Source of the DNA: Ectothiorhodospira sp. BSL-9
Lineage (GTDB): Bacteria > Pseudomonadota > Gammaproteobacteria > Ectothiorhodospirales > Ectothiorhodospiraceae
Assembly: GCF_001632845.1 (NCBI RefSeq)
Contig: NZ_CP011994.1
Coordinates: forward strand, 1,666,001 to 1,730,000
Direction: 5' to 3'
DNA length: 64,000 nucleotides
Part shown: positions 56,085-64,000 of the stretch, one piece after another
Numbering within the stretch: the first letter of the stretch is position 1
How the letters are laid out: every line of letters begins with the position of its first letter
Made by a program: the position numbers and the translations under genes
Notes under the pieces: model-generated
The model's input: only the letters and a program-made list of their open reading frames with translations
Told to the model about the DNA's origin: nothing
The model's database searches: none

Positions 56085-56438
56085 ATGGATAAGAAAACAG
56101 CTCGACTCCGGCGCGCTAGCCGTGCCCGGCACAAGATCCGCGAACTGGGTGCACACAGATTGTGCATTCATCGTACGCCGCGTCATGTTTATGCGCAGAT
56201 CATCGCCCCCACGGGCTCCGAAGTGGTAGCCTGCGCTTCCACCGTGGAAGCCAGCGTGCGCGGTGATCTGAAGGCTACCGGCAATGTGGAAGCGGCCACG
56301 GCAGTAGGCCGTCTGATTGCTGAGCGGGCCTCGGCCAAGGGCATCAAGAAAGTGGCCTTCGACCGTTCCGGATTCAAGTACCACGGCCGCGTGAAGGCGC
56401 TGGCCGACGCCGCCCGAGAGGGCGGCCTGGAATTCTGA
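56085..56438 (+). CDS. rplR: 50S ribosomal protein L18
   Basis: A 117-residue 5S rRNA-binding protein. Start [20 protein letters not shown]; an in-frame GTG 3 codons upstream is less likely. [20 protein letters not shown] and [20 protein letters not shown] are conserved. Confidence 0.96.
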   Translation: MDKKTARLRRASRARHKIRELGAHRLCIHRTPRHVYAQIIAPTGSEVVACASTVEASVRGDLKATGNVEAATAVGRLIAERASAKGIKKVAFDRSGFKYHGRVKALADAAREGGLEF

Positions 56439-56451
56439 CAAGGGTGATTCA

Positions 56452-56955
56452 ATGGCAAGTGTGAACGCGAGCGACAACGACGGCCTTCAGGAGAAGCTCA
56501 TCTCCGTGAACCGCGTGGCCAAGGTGGTCAAGGGCGGTAGGCAGTTCCGTTTCACGGCACTCACCATCGTGGGTGACGGTAACGGTAAGGTCGGTTTTGG
56601 CTACGGCAAGGCCCGCGAAGTGCCTCTGGCCATCCAGAAGGCGATGGAGTCTGCCCGCAAGAACATGCGTAAGGTCCCCTTGAAGGATGGCACGCTGCAT
56701 TACTCCACGACCGCCCGACATGGTGCGGCCAAGGTGTTCATGCAGCCTGCTTCCGACGGTACTGGAATCATCGCCGGCGGCGCCATGCGCGCTGTCTTCG
56801 AAGTGGCGGGCGTGAAGAACGTGCTGGCCAAGTGCATTGGCTCACGTAACTCCAGCAACGTGGTGCGCGCGACCCTGAACGGGTTGACGTCGTTGCACGA
56901 TCCGGAGCTGATCGCCGCCAAGCGCGGCAAGCAACTGGACGAGATCACGGGGTAA
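56452..56955 (+). CDS. rpsE: 30S ribosomal protein S5
   Basis: A 167-residue protein. [20 protein letters not shown] is the S5 N-terminal RNA-binding domain, including the VKGGR loop where spectinomycin-resistance mutations occur (wild type here). [20 protein letters not shown] and [14 protein letters not shown] sequence ([12 protein letters not shown]) follow. Confidence 0.97.
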   Translation: MASVNASDNDGLQEKLISVNRVAKVVKGGRQFRFTALTIVGDGNGKVGFGYGKAREVPLAIQKAMESARKNMRKVPLKDGTLHYSTTARHGAAKVFMQPASDGTGIIAGGAMRAVFEVAGVKNVLAKCIGSRNSSNVVRATLNGLTSLHDPELIAAKRGKQLDEITG

Positions 56956-56958
56956 GAC

Positions 56959-57141
56959 ATGGCTGGCGAACTGAAAGTAACGCTGGTGCGCAGCAAGCAC
57001 GGCCGCTTGAAGAAGCACGCTGCCTGCCTGCGTGGCCTGGGGATCCGACGGATCCACAATCCGGTGGTCGTCAAGGACACGCCGGAGAATCGGGGCATGA
57101 TCAATAAAGTGTCCTATCTCCTGAAGGTTGAGGAGGCTTGA
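56959..57141 (+). CDS. rpmD: 50S ribosomal protein L30
   Basis: A 60-residue protein with [20 protein letters not shown] and [20 protein letters not shown]. The stop is one base before the rplO start. Confidence 0.95.
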   Translation: MAGELKVTLVRSKHGRLKKHAACLRGLGIRRIHNPVVVKDTPENRGMINKVSYLLKVEEA

Positions 57142-57142
57142 G

Positions 57143-57574
57143 ATGAAACTGAATAACCTGAGCCCGGCCGAGGGCAGCCGGACCCCGGCCCGCCGTGTGG
57201 GTCGCGGTATTGGCTCCGGCCTGGGCAAGACCGCCGGTCGTGGTCACAAGGGTCAGAAATCCCGCTCCGGTGGCTACCAGAAGGTAGGCTTTGAGGGCGG
57301 TCAGATGCCCTTGCAGCGTCGGTTGCCGAAAGTCGGTTTCCGTTCGCGCACCGCTGGCGATTGCGCCGAGGTCCGTCTGCACGAGCTGCTGGGCTTTGAA
57401 GGCGTGATCGACCTGGCTGCCCTGAAAATGAAGGGTGTGGTGCCCATTCAGGCCAAGTCTGCCAAGGTGATCGCTTCCGGGTCCCTGGAGCAGGCGGTGA
57501 CCTTGAAGGGTGTGGCTGTAACCAAGGGCGCGCGTGCCGCGATTGAAGCGGCAGGCGGGCAGATCGAGGAATAA
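57143..57574 (+). CDS. rplO: 50S ribosomal protein L15
   Basis: A 143-residue protein. [20 protein letters not shown], a Gly-rich extended arm ([20 protein letters not shown]) that runs through 23S rRNA, and a globular C-terminus. secY follows immediately after the stop. Confidence 0.96.
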   Translation: MKLNNLSPAEGSRTPARRVGRGIGSGLGKTAGRGHKGQKSRSGGYQKVGFEGGQMPLQRRLPKVGFRSRTAGDCAEVRLHELLGFEGVIDLAALKMKGVVPIQAKSAKVIASGSLEQAVTLKGVAVTKGARAAIEAAGGQIEE

Positions 57575-58930
57575 GTGGCTGCATCCAATCCAACTGGGGG
57601 CGTTTCACTGGGCGGTATGGGGAAGTTCACTGAACTTCGCCAGCGCCTGCTATTCGTTTTGATGGCCTTGGTCGTCTACCGGATCGGGACATTCATTCCG
57701 GTGCCCGGGATCGACCCTGTGGCGTTGGAGCAGTTTTACGATGCCCAGTCCGGGACGATCCTGGACATGTTCAACATGTTCTCCGGGGGTGCCCTGGAGC
57801 GGTTGAGCATGTTCGCGCTGGGCGTCATGCCCTATATTTCGGCGGCGATCATCATGCAGTTGCTGGCGGCTACGGTGCCGGCGCTGCAGCAGATCAAGAA
57901 GGAAGGCGAGCCCGGGCGGCGGAAGATTACGCAGTACACCCGCTACGGTACGGTATTCCTGGCCTTGGTTCAGAGTATCGGTATCAGTATTGCCCTGAAT
58001 CAGCAGACCATGGGCGATGCTACGGTCGCGCTCAACCCGGGGTTGGGCTTCATGTTCACCACGGTGGTGACGCTGGTGACCGGTACGGTATTCCTGATGT
58101 GGCTGGGTGAGCAGGTGACGGAAAGGGGTATCGGTAACGGTATCTCGATCATCATCTTTGCCGGGATCGTGGCAGGTCTGCCGGGTGCCTTTGGCGGCAC
58201 GCTGGAGCTGGCGAGTACGGGTGAGTTGTCCCCTGCATTCGTGATGCTGCTGGTGGCCATGGCTCTGGGGGTGATCGGCTTCATCGTCTTCATCGAACGC
58301 GGGCAGCGCCGGATCACGGTGAACTATGCCAAGCGACAGGTGGGGCGGAAGGTCTATGGGGGACAGAGCAGTCATCTTCCTCTCAAGCTGAACATGGCCG
58401 GCGTGATCCCGGCGATCTTCGCCTCCAGTATCATCCTTTTCCCGGCGACGCTGGGAACCTGGTTCGGCCAGGCGGAGGGGGTGACCTGGTTGCGTGATCT
58501 GTCGTCAGCACTGGGCCCGGGTGAGCCGCTGTATGTGATGTTCTATGGCGCGGCCATTGTGTTCTTCTGCTTCTTCTACACGGCGCTGGTGTTCAACGCC
58601 CGGGAGACCGCAGAGAACCTGAAGAAGTCCGGCGCCTTCATTCCCGGGATTCGTCCCGGGGTGCAGACCGAGAAGTACATCGACAGCGTCATGACCCGCC
58701 TCACCGCGGTGGGTGCGATCTACATCACGGCCGTATGCCTGATGCCCGAGTTCCTGATTCTGTACTGGAACGTGCCGTTCTACTTCGGCGGGGCGTCGAT
58801 GCTGATCATCGTGATCGTGGTGATGGACTTCATGGCACAACTTCAGGCGCACCTGGTGTCCCATCAGTACGAGGGACTGATGCGCAAAGCCAACCTTAAA
58901 GGCTACGGCAAGTCGGGCATGCTGCGCTAG
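57575..58930 (+). CDS. secY: Protein translocase subunit SecY
   Basis: A 451-residue membrane channel with ten hydrophobic segments and a GTG start abutting the rplO stop. [20 protein letters not shown], the plug-region [40 protein letters not shown] and the C-terminal GTRHRQG-like loop region ([18 protein letters not shown]) are typical. Partner of SecE encoded at 32167. Confidence 0.98.
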   Translation: MAASNPTGGVSLGGMGKFTELRQRLLFVLMALVVYRIGTFIPVPGIDPVALEQFYDAQSGTILDMFNMFSGGALERLSMFALGVMPYISAAIIMQLLAATVPALQQIKKEGEPGRRKITQYTRYGTVFLALVQSIGISIALNQQTMGDATVALNPGLGFMFTTVVTLVTGTVFLMWLGEQVTERGIGNGISIIIFAGIVAGLPGAFGGTLELASTGELSPAFVMLLVAMALGVIGFIVFIERGQRRITVNYAKRQVGRKVYGGQSSHLPLKLNMAGVIPAIFASSIILFPATLGTWFGQAEGVTWLRDLSSALGPGEPLYVMFYGAAIVFFCFFYTALVFNARETAENLKKSGAFIPGIRPGVQTEKYIDSVMTRLTAVGAIYITAVCLMPEFLILYWNVPFYFGGASMLIIVIVVMDFMAQLQAHLVSHQYEGLMRKANLKGYGKSGMLR

Positions 58931-58954
58931 CAGGCCCAGTGAGAGGAAAGAAAC

Positions 58955-59068
58955 ATGAAAGTACGTGCGTCTGTAAAGAAGATCTGCCGTAACTGCAAGA
59001 TTATCCGTCGCAATGGCGTCGTTCGCGTGATCTGTTCCGATCCGCGTCACAAACAGCGTCAGGGTTAA
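58955..59068 (+). CDS. rpmJ: 50S ribosomal protein L36, zinc-binding form
   Basis: A 37-residue protein: [20 protein letters not shown], then [17 protein letters not shown]. The CxxC...C...H set makes it the zinc-binding form. It lies between secY and rpsM, the normal place in gammaproteobacteria. Confidence 0.96.
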   Translation: MKVRASVKKICRNCKIIRRNGVVRVICSDPRHKQRQG

Positions 59069-59135
59069 GCATTGCTTTGGCAGCGTTCACTGGTTAGAAT
59101 AGCCGGCTTTTCTGCCGGTTCTTGGAGATAGCTGG

Positions 59136-59492
59136 ATGGCTCGTGTAGCAGGTGTCAATATTCCCGACCACAAACATGCGGTGATCGCCCTTCAGGCGAT
59201 CTACGGCATCGGTAACACCCGTGCGAAAATGATCTGCGGGGCGGCGGGGATTCGGCCGGAGCAAAAGATCCGTGACCTCTCTGAAGAAGAGGTGGAAAAG
59301 ATTCGTGCCGAAGTCGGTCGCCTGAGTGTAGAGGGTGATCTTCGCCGCGAGACCTCCATGAACATCAAGCGTTTGATGGATCTGGGTTGCTACCGGGGTT
59401 TGCGTCACCGTCGCGGTCTTCCGCTGCGCGGCCAGCGCACCCGCACGAACGCGCGCACCCGTAAGGGACCGCGTCGTCCCATCCGCAAGTAA
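59136..59492 (+). CDS. rpsM: 30S ribosomal protein S13
   Basis: A 118-residue head protein. [32 protein letters not shown] and the basic [20 protein letters not shown] near the end are conserved. The 67-base gap upstream may contain the S4-responsive alpha-operon leader, but I could not fold it with confidence. Confidence 0.97.
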   Translation: MARVAGVNIPDHKHAVIALQAIYGIGNTRAKMICGAAGIRPEQKIRDLSEEEVEKIRAEVGRLSVEGDLRRETSMNIKRLMDLGCYRGLRHRRGLPLRGQRTRTNARTRKGPRRPIRK

Positions 59493-59516
59493 TATTCAGG
59501 ATTACAGGAAACAGGT

Positions 59517-59906
59517 ATGGCACAGGCCTCCACGCGGACCCGTAAGAAGGTCAAGAAGTCCGTCTCCGATGGAGTGGCGCATGTCTATGCGTCCTTCAAC
59601 AACACGATCGTGACCATCACTGACCGTCAGGGCAACACCCTGTCCTGGGCGACGGCAGGTGGCTCCGGGTTCCGCGGATCCCGGAAGAGCACCCCCTTTG
59701 CCGCGCAGGTGGCGGCCGAGCGTGCCGGTACTGCGGCTCAGGAATATGGTTTGAAGAATCTTGAAGTGCTGGTCAAGGGTCCCGGCCCCGGTCGCGAATC
59801 GGCGGTGCGTGCGTTGAATAACGTGGGCTACAAGATCACGAACATCAGCGACATCACGCCGATTCCGCATAATGGCTGCCGTCCGCCCAAGAAGCGGCGC
59901 GTCTAG
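59517..59906 (+). CDS. rpsK: 30S ribosomal protein S11
   Basis: A 129-residue platform protein. [40 protein letters not shown], and the C-terminal [15 protein letters not shown] are diagnostic. Confidence 0.97.
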   Translation: MAQASTRTRKKVKKSVSDGVAHVYASFNNTIVTITDRQGNTLSWATAGGSGFRGSRKSTPFAAQVAAERAGTAAQEYGLKNLEVLVKGPGPGRESAVRALNNVGYKITNISDITPIPHNGCRPPKKRRV

Positions 59907-59920
59907 ACTGGAGGAACCCC

Positions 59921-60541
59921 ATGGCTCGATATATTGGCCCGAAGTGTAAGCTCAGCCGCCGGGAAGGTGCCGATCTCTCTCTGAAGAGTCGCGCCCGCGC
60001 GCTGGATAGCAAGTGCAAGCTGGACAAGCCGCCCGGTCAGCATGGCGACCGTCGTACCCGGCTGTCTGACTACGGCGTACAGCTGCGCGAGAAGCAGAAG
60101 CTGCGTCGGATCTATGGCGTGCTGGAAAAGCAGTTCCGGAACTACTACAAGGCGGCAACCCGTCTGAAGGGTTCCACGGGTGACAACCTGCTGAAGCTGC
60201 TGGAATGTCGCCTGGATAACGTGGTGTACCGTATGGGTTTTGGCACCACCCGTTCCGAGGCGCGCCAGCTGGTCAGCCACAAGGCCGTGCTCGTGAACGG
60301 TCAGACGGTGAACATCGCGTCATACCAGGTGAAGGCCACTGATGTGGTGTCCATCCGTGAGAAGGCCCGCAAGCAGGTGCGTATCCAGGATTCCCTGGCT
60401 CTGGCTGAGCAGTACGGCTTTCCCGAATGGGTCGATGTAGACACCAAAAAGATGGAAGGCGTTTTCAAGAGCGTTCCTGAGCGTAGCGATTTGCCGGCGG
60501 ATATCAATGAGTCCCTGGTTGTCGAGCTCTACTCCAAGTAA
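59921..60541 (+). CDS. rpsD: 30S ribosomal protein S4
   Basis: A 206-residue assembly protein. [20 protein letters not shown] at the start, the S4 RNA-binding motif [20 protein letters not shown], and [16 protein letters not shown] at the end. In E. coli it represses the alpha operon. Confidence 0.97.
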   Translation: MARYIGPKCKLSRREGADLSLKSRARALDSKCKLDKPPGQHGDRRTRLSDYGVQLREKQKLRRIYGVLEKQFRNYYKAATRLKGSTGDNLLKLLECRLDNVVYRMGFGTTRSEARQLVSHKAVLVNGQTVNIASYQVKATDVVSIREKARKQVRIQDSLALAEQYGFPEWVDVDTKKMEGVFKSVPERSDLPADINESLVVELYSK

Positions 60542-60559
60542 TTAGTTACGAGGTCTTTG

Positions 60560-61564
60560 ATGCAGACCAAGGTCAACGAACTCCTCAAGCCTCGTCATAT
60601 CGAGGTCCAGGCCGTCTCCGAAAGACTTTCGAAGGTTGTCCTGGAGCCGCTTGAGCGTGGTTTCGGTCATACGCTGGGCAATGCCCTGCGCCGGATTCTG
60701 CTGTCCTCGATCCCGGGGTCGGCTATCCTGGAGGCCGAAATCGAGGGTGTGCTCCATGAGTACACCACTATGGAAGGTGTGCAGGAAGATGTGGTGGATG
60801 TGCTGCTGAACCTGAAGGGTGTGGCGCTGCGCATGCACAACCGCGAGGAAGCGACGCTGACTCTGCGGAAGAAGGGGCCGGGTACGGTCACGGCGGGCGA
60901 TATTGCCCTGGATCATGACGTGGAAATCGTCAATCCGGATCACGTGATTGCGCACCTGACCAAGAGTGGCGAGCTCAACATGACGCTCAAGGTGGGTCAG
61001 GGTCGCGGTTACCAGCCTGTGAGCACCCGTCGGTCTGCCGAGGGTGAGGACAGCTCCATTGGCCGGTTGTTGCTGGATGCCAGCTTCAGCCCGATTCGTC
61101 GAGTGGCCTATAAGGTGGAAAGTGCCCGTGTTGAGCAACGCACGGATATGGACCGCCTGGTGATCGAGCTCGAGACCAATGGGACCGTCGATCCGGATGA
61201 TGCCATCCGCGAAGCGGCGACCATCCTGCAGAGCCAGTTGATGGCCTTTGTGGAGTTGCAGGGCGACGAAAGTGTGTCCCAGGAAAGCAAGCCGATGGAT
61301 ATCGATCCGATTCTGCTGCGGCCTGTGGACGATCTGGAGTTGACCGTGCGCTCGGCGAATTGCCTGAAGGCGGAGAACATCTATTATATCGGCGACCTGA
61401 TTCAGCGGACCGAGGTGGAGCTGCTGAAGACGCCGAACCTGGGCAAGAAGTCGCTGACCGAGATTAAAGACGTGCTCGCCTCCCATGGTCTGTCCATGGG
61501 CATGCGCCTGGAAAACTGGCCACCGGCCGGTCTGAAAGAGCACGAGAAAAAGAGCACCGGCTGA
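60560..61564 (+). CDS. rpoA: RNA polymerase subunit alpha
   Basis: A 334-residue subunit. The N-terminal domain has [20 protein letters not shown] for dimerisation. The C-terminal domain has [20 protein letters not shown] and [20 protein letters not shown], which bind UP elements and activators. The start ATG follows a TTG codon that could also be read. Confidence 0.98.
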   Translation: MQTKVNELLKPRHIEVQAVSERLSKVVLEPLERGFGHTLGNALRRILLSSIPGSAILEAEIEGVLHEYTTMEGVQEDVVDVLLNLKGVALRMHNREEATLTLRKKGPGTVTAGDIALDHDVEIVNPDHVIAHLTKSGELNMTLKVGQGRGYQPVSTRRSAEGEDSSIGRLLLDASFSPIRRVAYKVESARVEQRTDMDRLVIELETNGTVDPDDAIREAATILQSQLMAFVELQGDESVSQESKPMDIDPILLRPVDDLELTVRSANCLKAENIYYIGDLIQRTEVELLKTPNLGKKSLTEIKDVLASHGLSMGMRLENWPPAGLKEHEKKSTG

Positions 61565-61607
61565 ACAAGCCGGGTGCACAGAATCTGACTGGAAGGATAA
61601 TTAAGCC

Positions 61608-61997
61608 ATGCGTCACCGCCAATCCGGTAGGCAACTCAACCGCAACAGTTCGCATCGCAAGGCGCTGATGCAATCCCTTGCACTGTCGCTGTTCCGTCAC
61701 GAGGCCATCAAGACGACCCTGCCGAAGGCCAAGGAGCTTCGCCGGGTAGCCGAGCCTCTGATCACGATGGCGAAGGAAGACAGCGTGCACACCCGCCGCC
61801 TGGCATTCGCCCGGCTGCGTGACGACGAAGTGGTGGGCAAGCTCTTCACCGAGTTGGGCCCCCGCTATCAGGGTCGTCCGGGTGGGTACCTGCGCATTTT
61901 GAAATGCGGTTTCCGTAAGGGTGACAATGCGCCCATGGCGTTTGTGGAACTGGTGGATCGTCCGGACCCGGACGAGGCCAGCGAAGCCACCGCTTGA
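61608..61997 (+). CDS. rplQ: 50S ribosomal protein L17
   Basis: A 129-residue protein, the last of the ribosomal block. [40 protein letters not shown] and [20 protein letters not shown] are conserved. Confidence 0.97.
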   Translation: MRHRQSGRQLNRNSSHRKALMQSLALSLFRHEAIKTTLPKAKELRRVAEPLITMAKEDSVHTRRLAFARLRDDEVVGKLFTELGPRYQGRPGGYLRILKCGFRKGDNAPMAFVELVDRPDPDEASEATA

Positions 61998-62036
61998 TTG
62001 TTTGAAGTGGTTTAACCGTCCATCCGGGCGGAAGTA

Positions 62037-62067
62037 GCAAAAAGCCGGCCTTGTGCCGGCTTTTTGC
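62037..62067 (+). terminator. Intrinsic terminator of the ribosomal gene block
   Basis: GCAAAAAGCCGGC, loop CTTGT, GCCGGCTTTTTGC: a 13-bp perfect stem whose descending arm ends in five T, just after rplQ. The A-tract makes it effective in both directions. Confidence 0.92.
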
Positions 62068-62153
62068 GTTGGTGATGTCCATGACGGCGATGGCTTGCGG
62101 GGTCTTGGGATAGGTGCCTATATTGGCCGGACTCAATGAATATGGGGAGGCGC

Positions 62154-62905
62154 ATGCTCGTCACGTACACTGATTTTGGCATCACCGGCCCCTATACGGG
62201 GCAGCTGGAGGCGGTACTCAGTCAATTGGCACCGGGGGTTCCAGTGGTGCATCTTCAAGCGGACGCCCCCGCGTTCAAGCCGCGTGCGGCAGGGTGTCTG
62301 CTCAAGTCCCTCGTGACCCCATTTGCCCCTGAAGCCGTCTTCGTGTGTGTGGTGGATCCGGGCGTGGGCATGGACCGTGATCCGATCTGGGTGAAGGCGC
62401 AGGGGCGACGCTTTGTGGGGCCCGACAATGGCCTGTTGGCCGGAGTCATTCGTGATGACCCGGACGCCGAGGCGTACCGGATTCTGTGGCGCCCGGCCCG
62501 GCTCTCAAACAGCTTTCATGGTCGGGATCTGTTCGCCCCGGTGGCGGCGGCGCTTGCGATGGGGGAGGGTGTGCGCGCGGAGGCCGTTTGTCCTTCGACG
62601 CTATGCGGTGCCGATTGGCCCAGGGATATGGCCGAGGTGATCTATGTGGATGTTTACGGGAATCTGGTGACGGGGTTATCGGGTGGCTCCGTGCCGCCGG
62701 AGACCCTGTTCCAGCTTGGGGGCGAGAGATTGCTTACCGTCGTGTGTTCGGGGAGGCCCCTGCAGGGGAGTTGTTCTGGTACGTCAATTCCATGGGGCTG
62801 GTGGAGGTGGCGGTGTCACAGGGTAGTGCCGCCGAGGTGTTGAAGATGGGTATTGGCGCGTCGCTCATGCAGGTCAGCGGTTGTGAACAAGGAGTATCAG
62901 CATGA
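62154..62905 (+). pseudogene. SAM hydroxide adenosyltransferase-like gene with a frameshift
   Basis: The frame from MLVTYTDFGITGPYTGQLEA carries the family motifs VDPGVGMDRDPIWVKA, FVGPDNGLLAGV and SNSFHGRDLFAPVAAALAMG, then YVDVYGNLVTG. Near 62727-62735 (GGCGAGAGATTGC) it leaves frame. The correct continuation is in another frame, AYRRVFGEAPAGELFWYVNS to MGLVEVAVSQGSAAEV, stopping at 62905 inside the next gene's ATGA. One missing base explains this. Intact enzymes turn SAM into adenosine plus methionine. It may be a real mutation or a sequencing error. Confidence 0.8.
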
Positions 62906-63792
62906 AGCCGGCTGGCTCATATGACTTTATTCGTGCCATGCGCCCGTTCACCTTCAGTGTGGCGATTGCCGCTTGCGGGCTGGGTACGGTACTGGCGCTT
63001 CATCAAGGCTACGGTTCGGTCTGGCTGGCGCTGCTCATCATTGGGACCGGTGTCCTGTTGCAGGCAGCGGTCAATCTGATCAACGATCACGCGGACCTGC
63101 CCTTGCTGGAAGAGCAGGCACGTGAAGCGGACGCCGTGCGCCAGGAGCACTTGCAAACGGTGATCTCAGCGATCCGTCGAAATTTTCGTTGGGGAATGGC
63201 GTTTCTGGGGTTCGCCTTCCTGATCGGCCTGGGGCTTGTCTGGGTCCAGGGCTGGCTCTTGCTGGTGTTGATCATCATCGGTCTGCTGGGTGCTTATTTC
63301 TATTCCGGCGAGCCGGTGCACTACAAGCGCCGGGGTCTGGGCGTTGTCCTGGTGTTCTGGTTGATGGGGGTGCTCCTGGTGGGGGGCTCAGCCGTGGCCA
63401 TGGGCGCCCCCCTGGCGGTATCCACGCTCCTCATCAGCATTCCCTTCAGCTTGCTCACGTCCCTGGTGCTCCTGGGTAACGAGTTGCGTGATCATGAGGA
63501 GGACCAACGCAATGGCTTGCGAACCCTGACCGTCCGGATTGGCGTGTTACGCGCCCGGCAGCTGTTTGGGGTGATGCTGGGGGCGGTCTATGTGGGCAGC
63601 TTGTTGTTGTGGTGGGGTGGTCTGCTGCCCTGGTTCTGGCACCTCCTGCTCTCCCTTCCCCTGGCATGGCCCCCGTTGCAGGCGGCCTGGGGGCCAGGGG
63701 CTGACCGTTCCCGGCTTCCCCAGCAGGCGGGGCGATTGTTTGCCGGCTTCGCCTTGTTGTTCTTGATTCCTTATGTGGTGCAGTTGGGGTGA
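62902..63792 (+). CDS. UbiA-family prenyltransferase, MenA-like
   Basis: A 296-residue integral membrane protein with eight or nine hydrophobic segments. The first Asp-rich motif is in NLINDHAD (about 55-62) and the second in NELRDHEEDQRNG (about 193-205), the Mg-diphosphate binding sites of UbiA-type enzymes. RTLTVRIG after the second motif resembles MenA (1,4-dihydroxy-2-naphthoate prenyltransferase) more than UbiA, but no other quinone gene is present to settle it. It overlaps the preceding gene by 4 bases. Confidence 0.78.
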   Translation: MKPAGSYDFIRAMRPFTFSVAIAACGLGTVLALHQGYGSVWLALLIIGTGVLLQAAVNLINDHADLPLLEEQAREADAVRQEHLQTVISAIRRNFRWGMAFLGFAFLIGLGLVWVQGWLLLVLIIIGLLGAYFYSGEPVHYKRRGLGVVLVFWLMGVLLVGGSAVAMGAPLAVSTLLISIPFSLLTSLVLLGNELRDHEEDQRNGLRTLTVRIGVLRARQLFGVMLGAVYVGSLLLWWGGLLPWFWHLLLSLPLAWPPLQAAWGPGADRSRLPQQAGRLFAGFALLFLIPYVVQLG

Positions 63793-63940
63793 GGGCAGAG
63801 GGGTTGGGGCCCCTGGCGCCCTTCCCCCGAGGGGGGCGGGGGAGTAGCTGAGGTGTTGGGGGGGTTGTCTGTTTGTTTGTGTGGTTCTCAAGTGTTTGTT
63901 TTTGTGTGGTATTTCAAAATAGTTTCAAAAAAGTGAAATT
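63793..63940. other. Intergenic stretch upstream of the rRNA-type promoter
   Basis: It holds a C/G-rich inverted repeat (CCCCCGAGGGGGG near 63824-63842), possibly the end of the prenyltransferase transcript. From about 63885 on it becomes T/A-rich (CAAAATAGTTTCAAAAAAGT), an UP-element-like context. No gene recognised. Confidence 0.5.
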
Positions 63941-63946
63941 AGGGTG

Positions 63947-63974
63947 TTGACGGTTTTTTTCAGTGGCCTATAAT
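63947..63974 (+). promoter_or_regulatory. Strong sigma-70 promoter, probably of an rRNA operon
   Basis: TTGACG (63947-63952) and a perfect TATAAT (63969-63974) with a 16-base spacer. A GCGCGC discriminator follows at once, typical of promoters under stringent control, and an A/T-rich UP-like region precedes it. No gene starts before the window ends, so a 16S rRNA gene downstream is predicted. Confidence 0.75.
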
Positions 63975-64000
63975 GCGCGCTCTCCAACGGCAACACGGCA

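Overview
The window looks like chromosomal DNA of a GC-rich gammaproteobacterium, probably of the Chromatiales/Ectothiorhodospiraceae type. The evidence is the enterobacterial-style order of the rpl/rpo/str/S10/spc/alpha genes, a three-helix SecE, duplicated tuf genes, a tRNA(Tyr-Gly-Thr)-tuf unit, and an exosortase/PEP-CTERM exopolysaccharide locus. The family-level placement is inference; no 16S gene is present. The last 60 bases do hold what looks like an rRNA-operon promoter firing out of the window.

Region 1 (1-4.6 kb) is the edge of an exosortase/PEP-CTERM surface-polymer locus. It has a VanZ-like membrane protein cut by the window edge. It also has a minus-strand four-gene operon: an exported protein with a Cys-Gly-Gly-Arg-Thr-Pro-Gly-Tyr-Trp motif, a PqqD-like protein, an HprK-related kinase and a nucleotidyltransferase. 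A sigma-54-type -24/-12 site sits in front of this operon. A similar site precedes the PEP-CTERM protein gene at 8.77 kb.

Region 2 (4.6-23.5 kb) is an accessory island. It contains two divergent copies of a compact Tn7/Tn5053-like transposon (5108-8507 and 17913-21236). Each has matching TGT...ACA ends, a 5-bp CGGGG target duplication, and four genes: zinc-ribbon protein, DDE transposase with Mu-type C-terminus, AAA ATPase, and a 68-69 aa protein. It also contains an IS200/IS605 element with an intact tnpB and a ruined tnpA, and two long copies plus one short remnant of an AAA-ATPase/PD-(D/E)XK gene, one copy split by a transposon. Among these lie many toxin-antitoxin modules in various states. 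higBA, a PIN/Phd pair and HEPN/MNT look intact. brnT, a ribbon-helix-helix antitoxin and a YoeB-like toxin are broken, while their neighbours brnA and phd survive. A HipA-like yjjJ gene is also present.

Region 3 (23.5-30.1 kb) returns to exosortase-A-associated polymer genes: a PLP-dependent decarboxylase and an acyl-CoA ligase. They are followed by a trypsin-like protease, a small membrane protein, galE and ugd (UDP-sugar supply).

Region 4 (30.1-62.1 kb) is the core gene-expression block: tRNA-Tyr, -Gly, -Thr, tuf; tRNA-Trp, secE, nusG; rplKAJL-rpoBC; rpsLG-fusA-tuf; then rpsJ through rplQ, ending at a strong terminator. Region 5 (62.1-64 kb) has a frameshifted SAM-hydroxide adenosyltransferase-like gene overlapping a UbiA-family prenyltransferase gene, then the rRNA-type promoter.

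All family assignments were made by reading the translated sequence; no database search was run.
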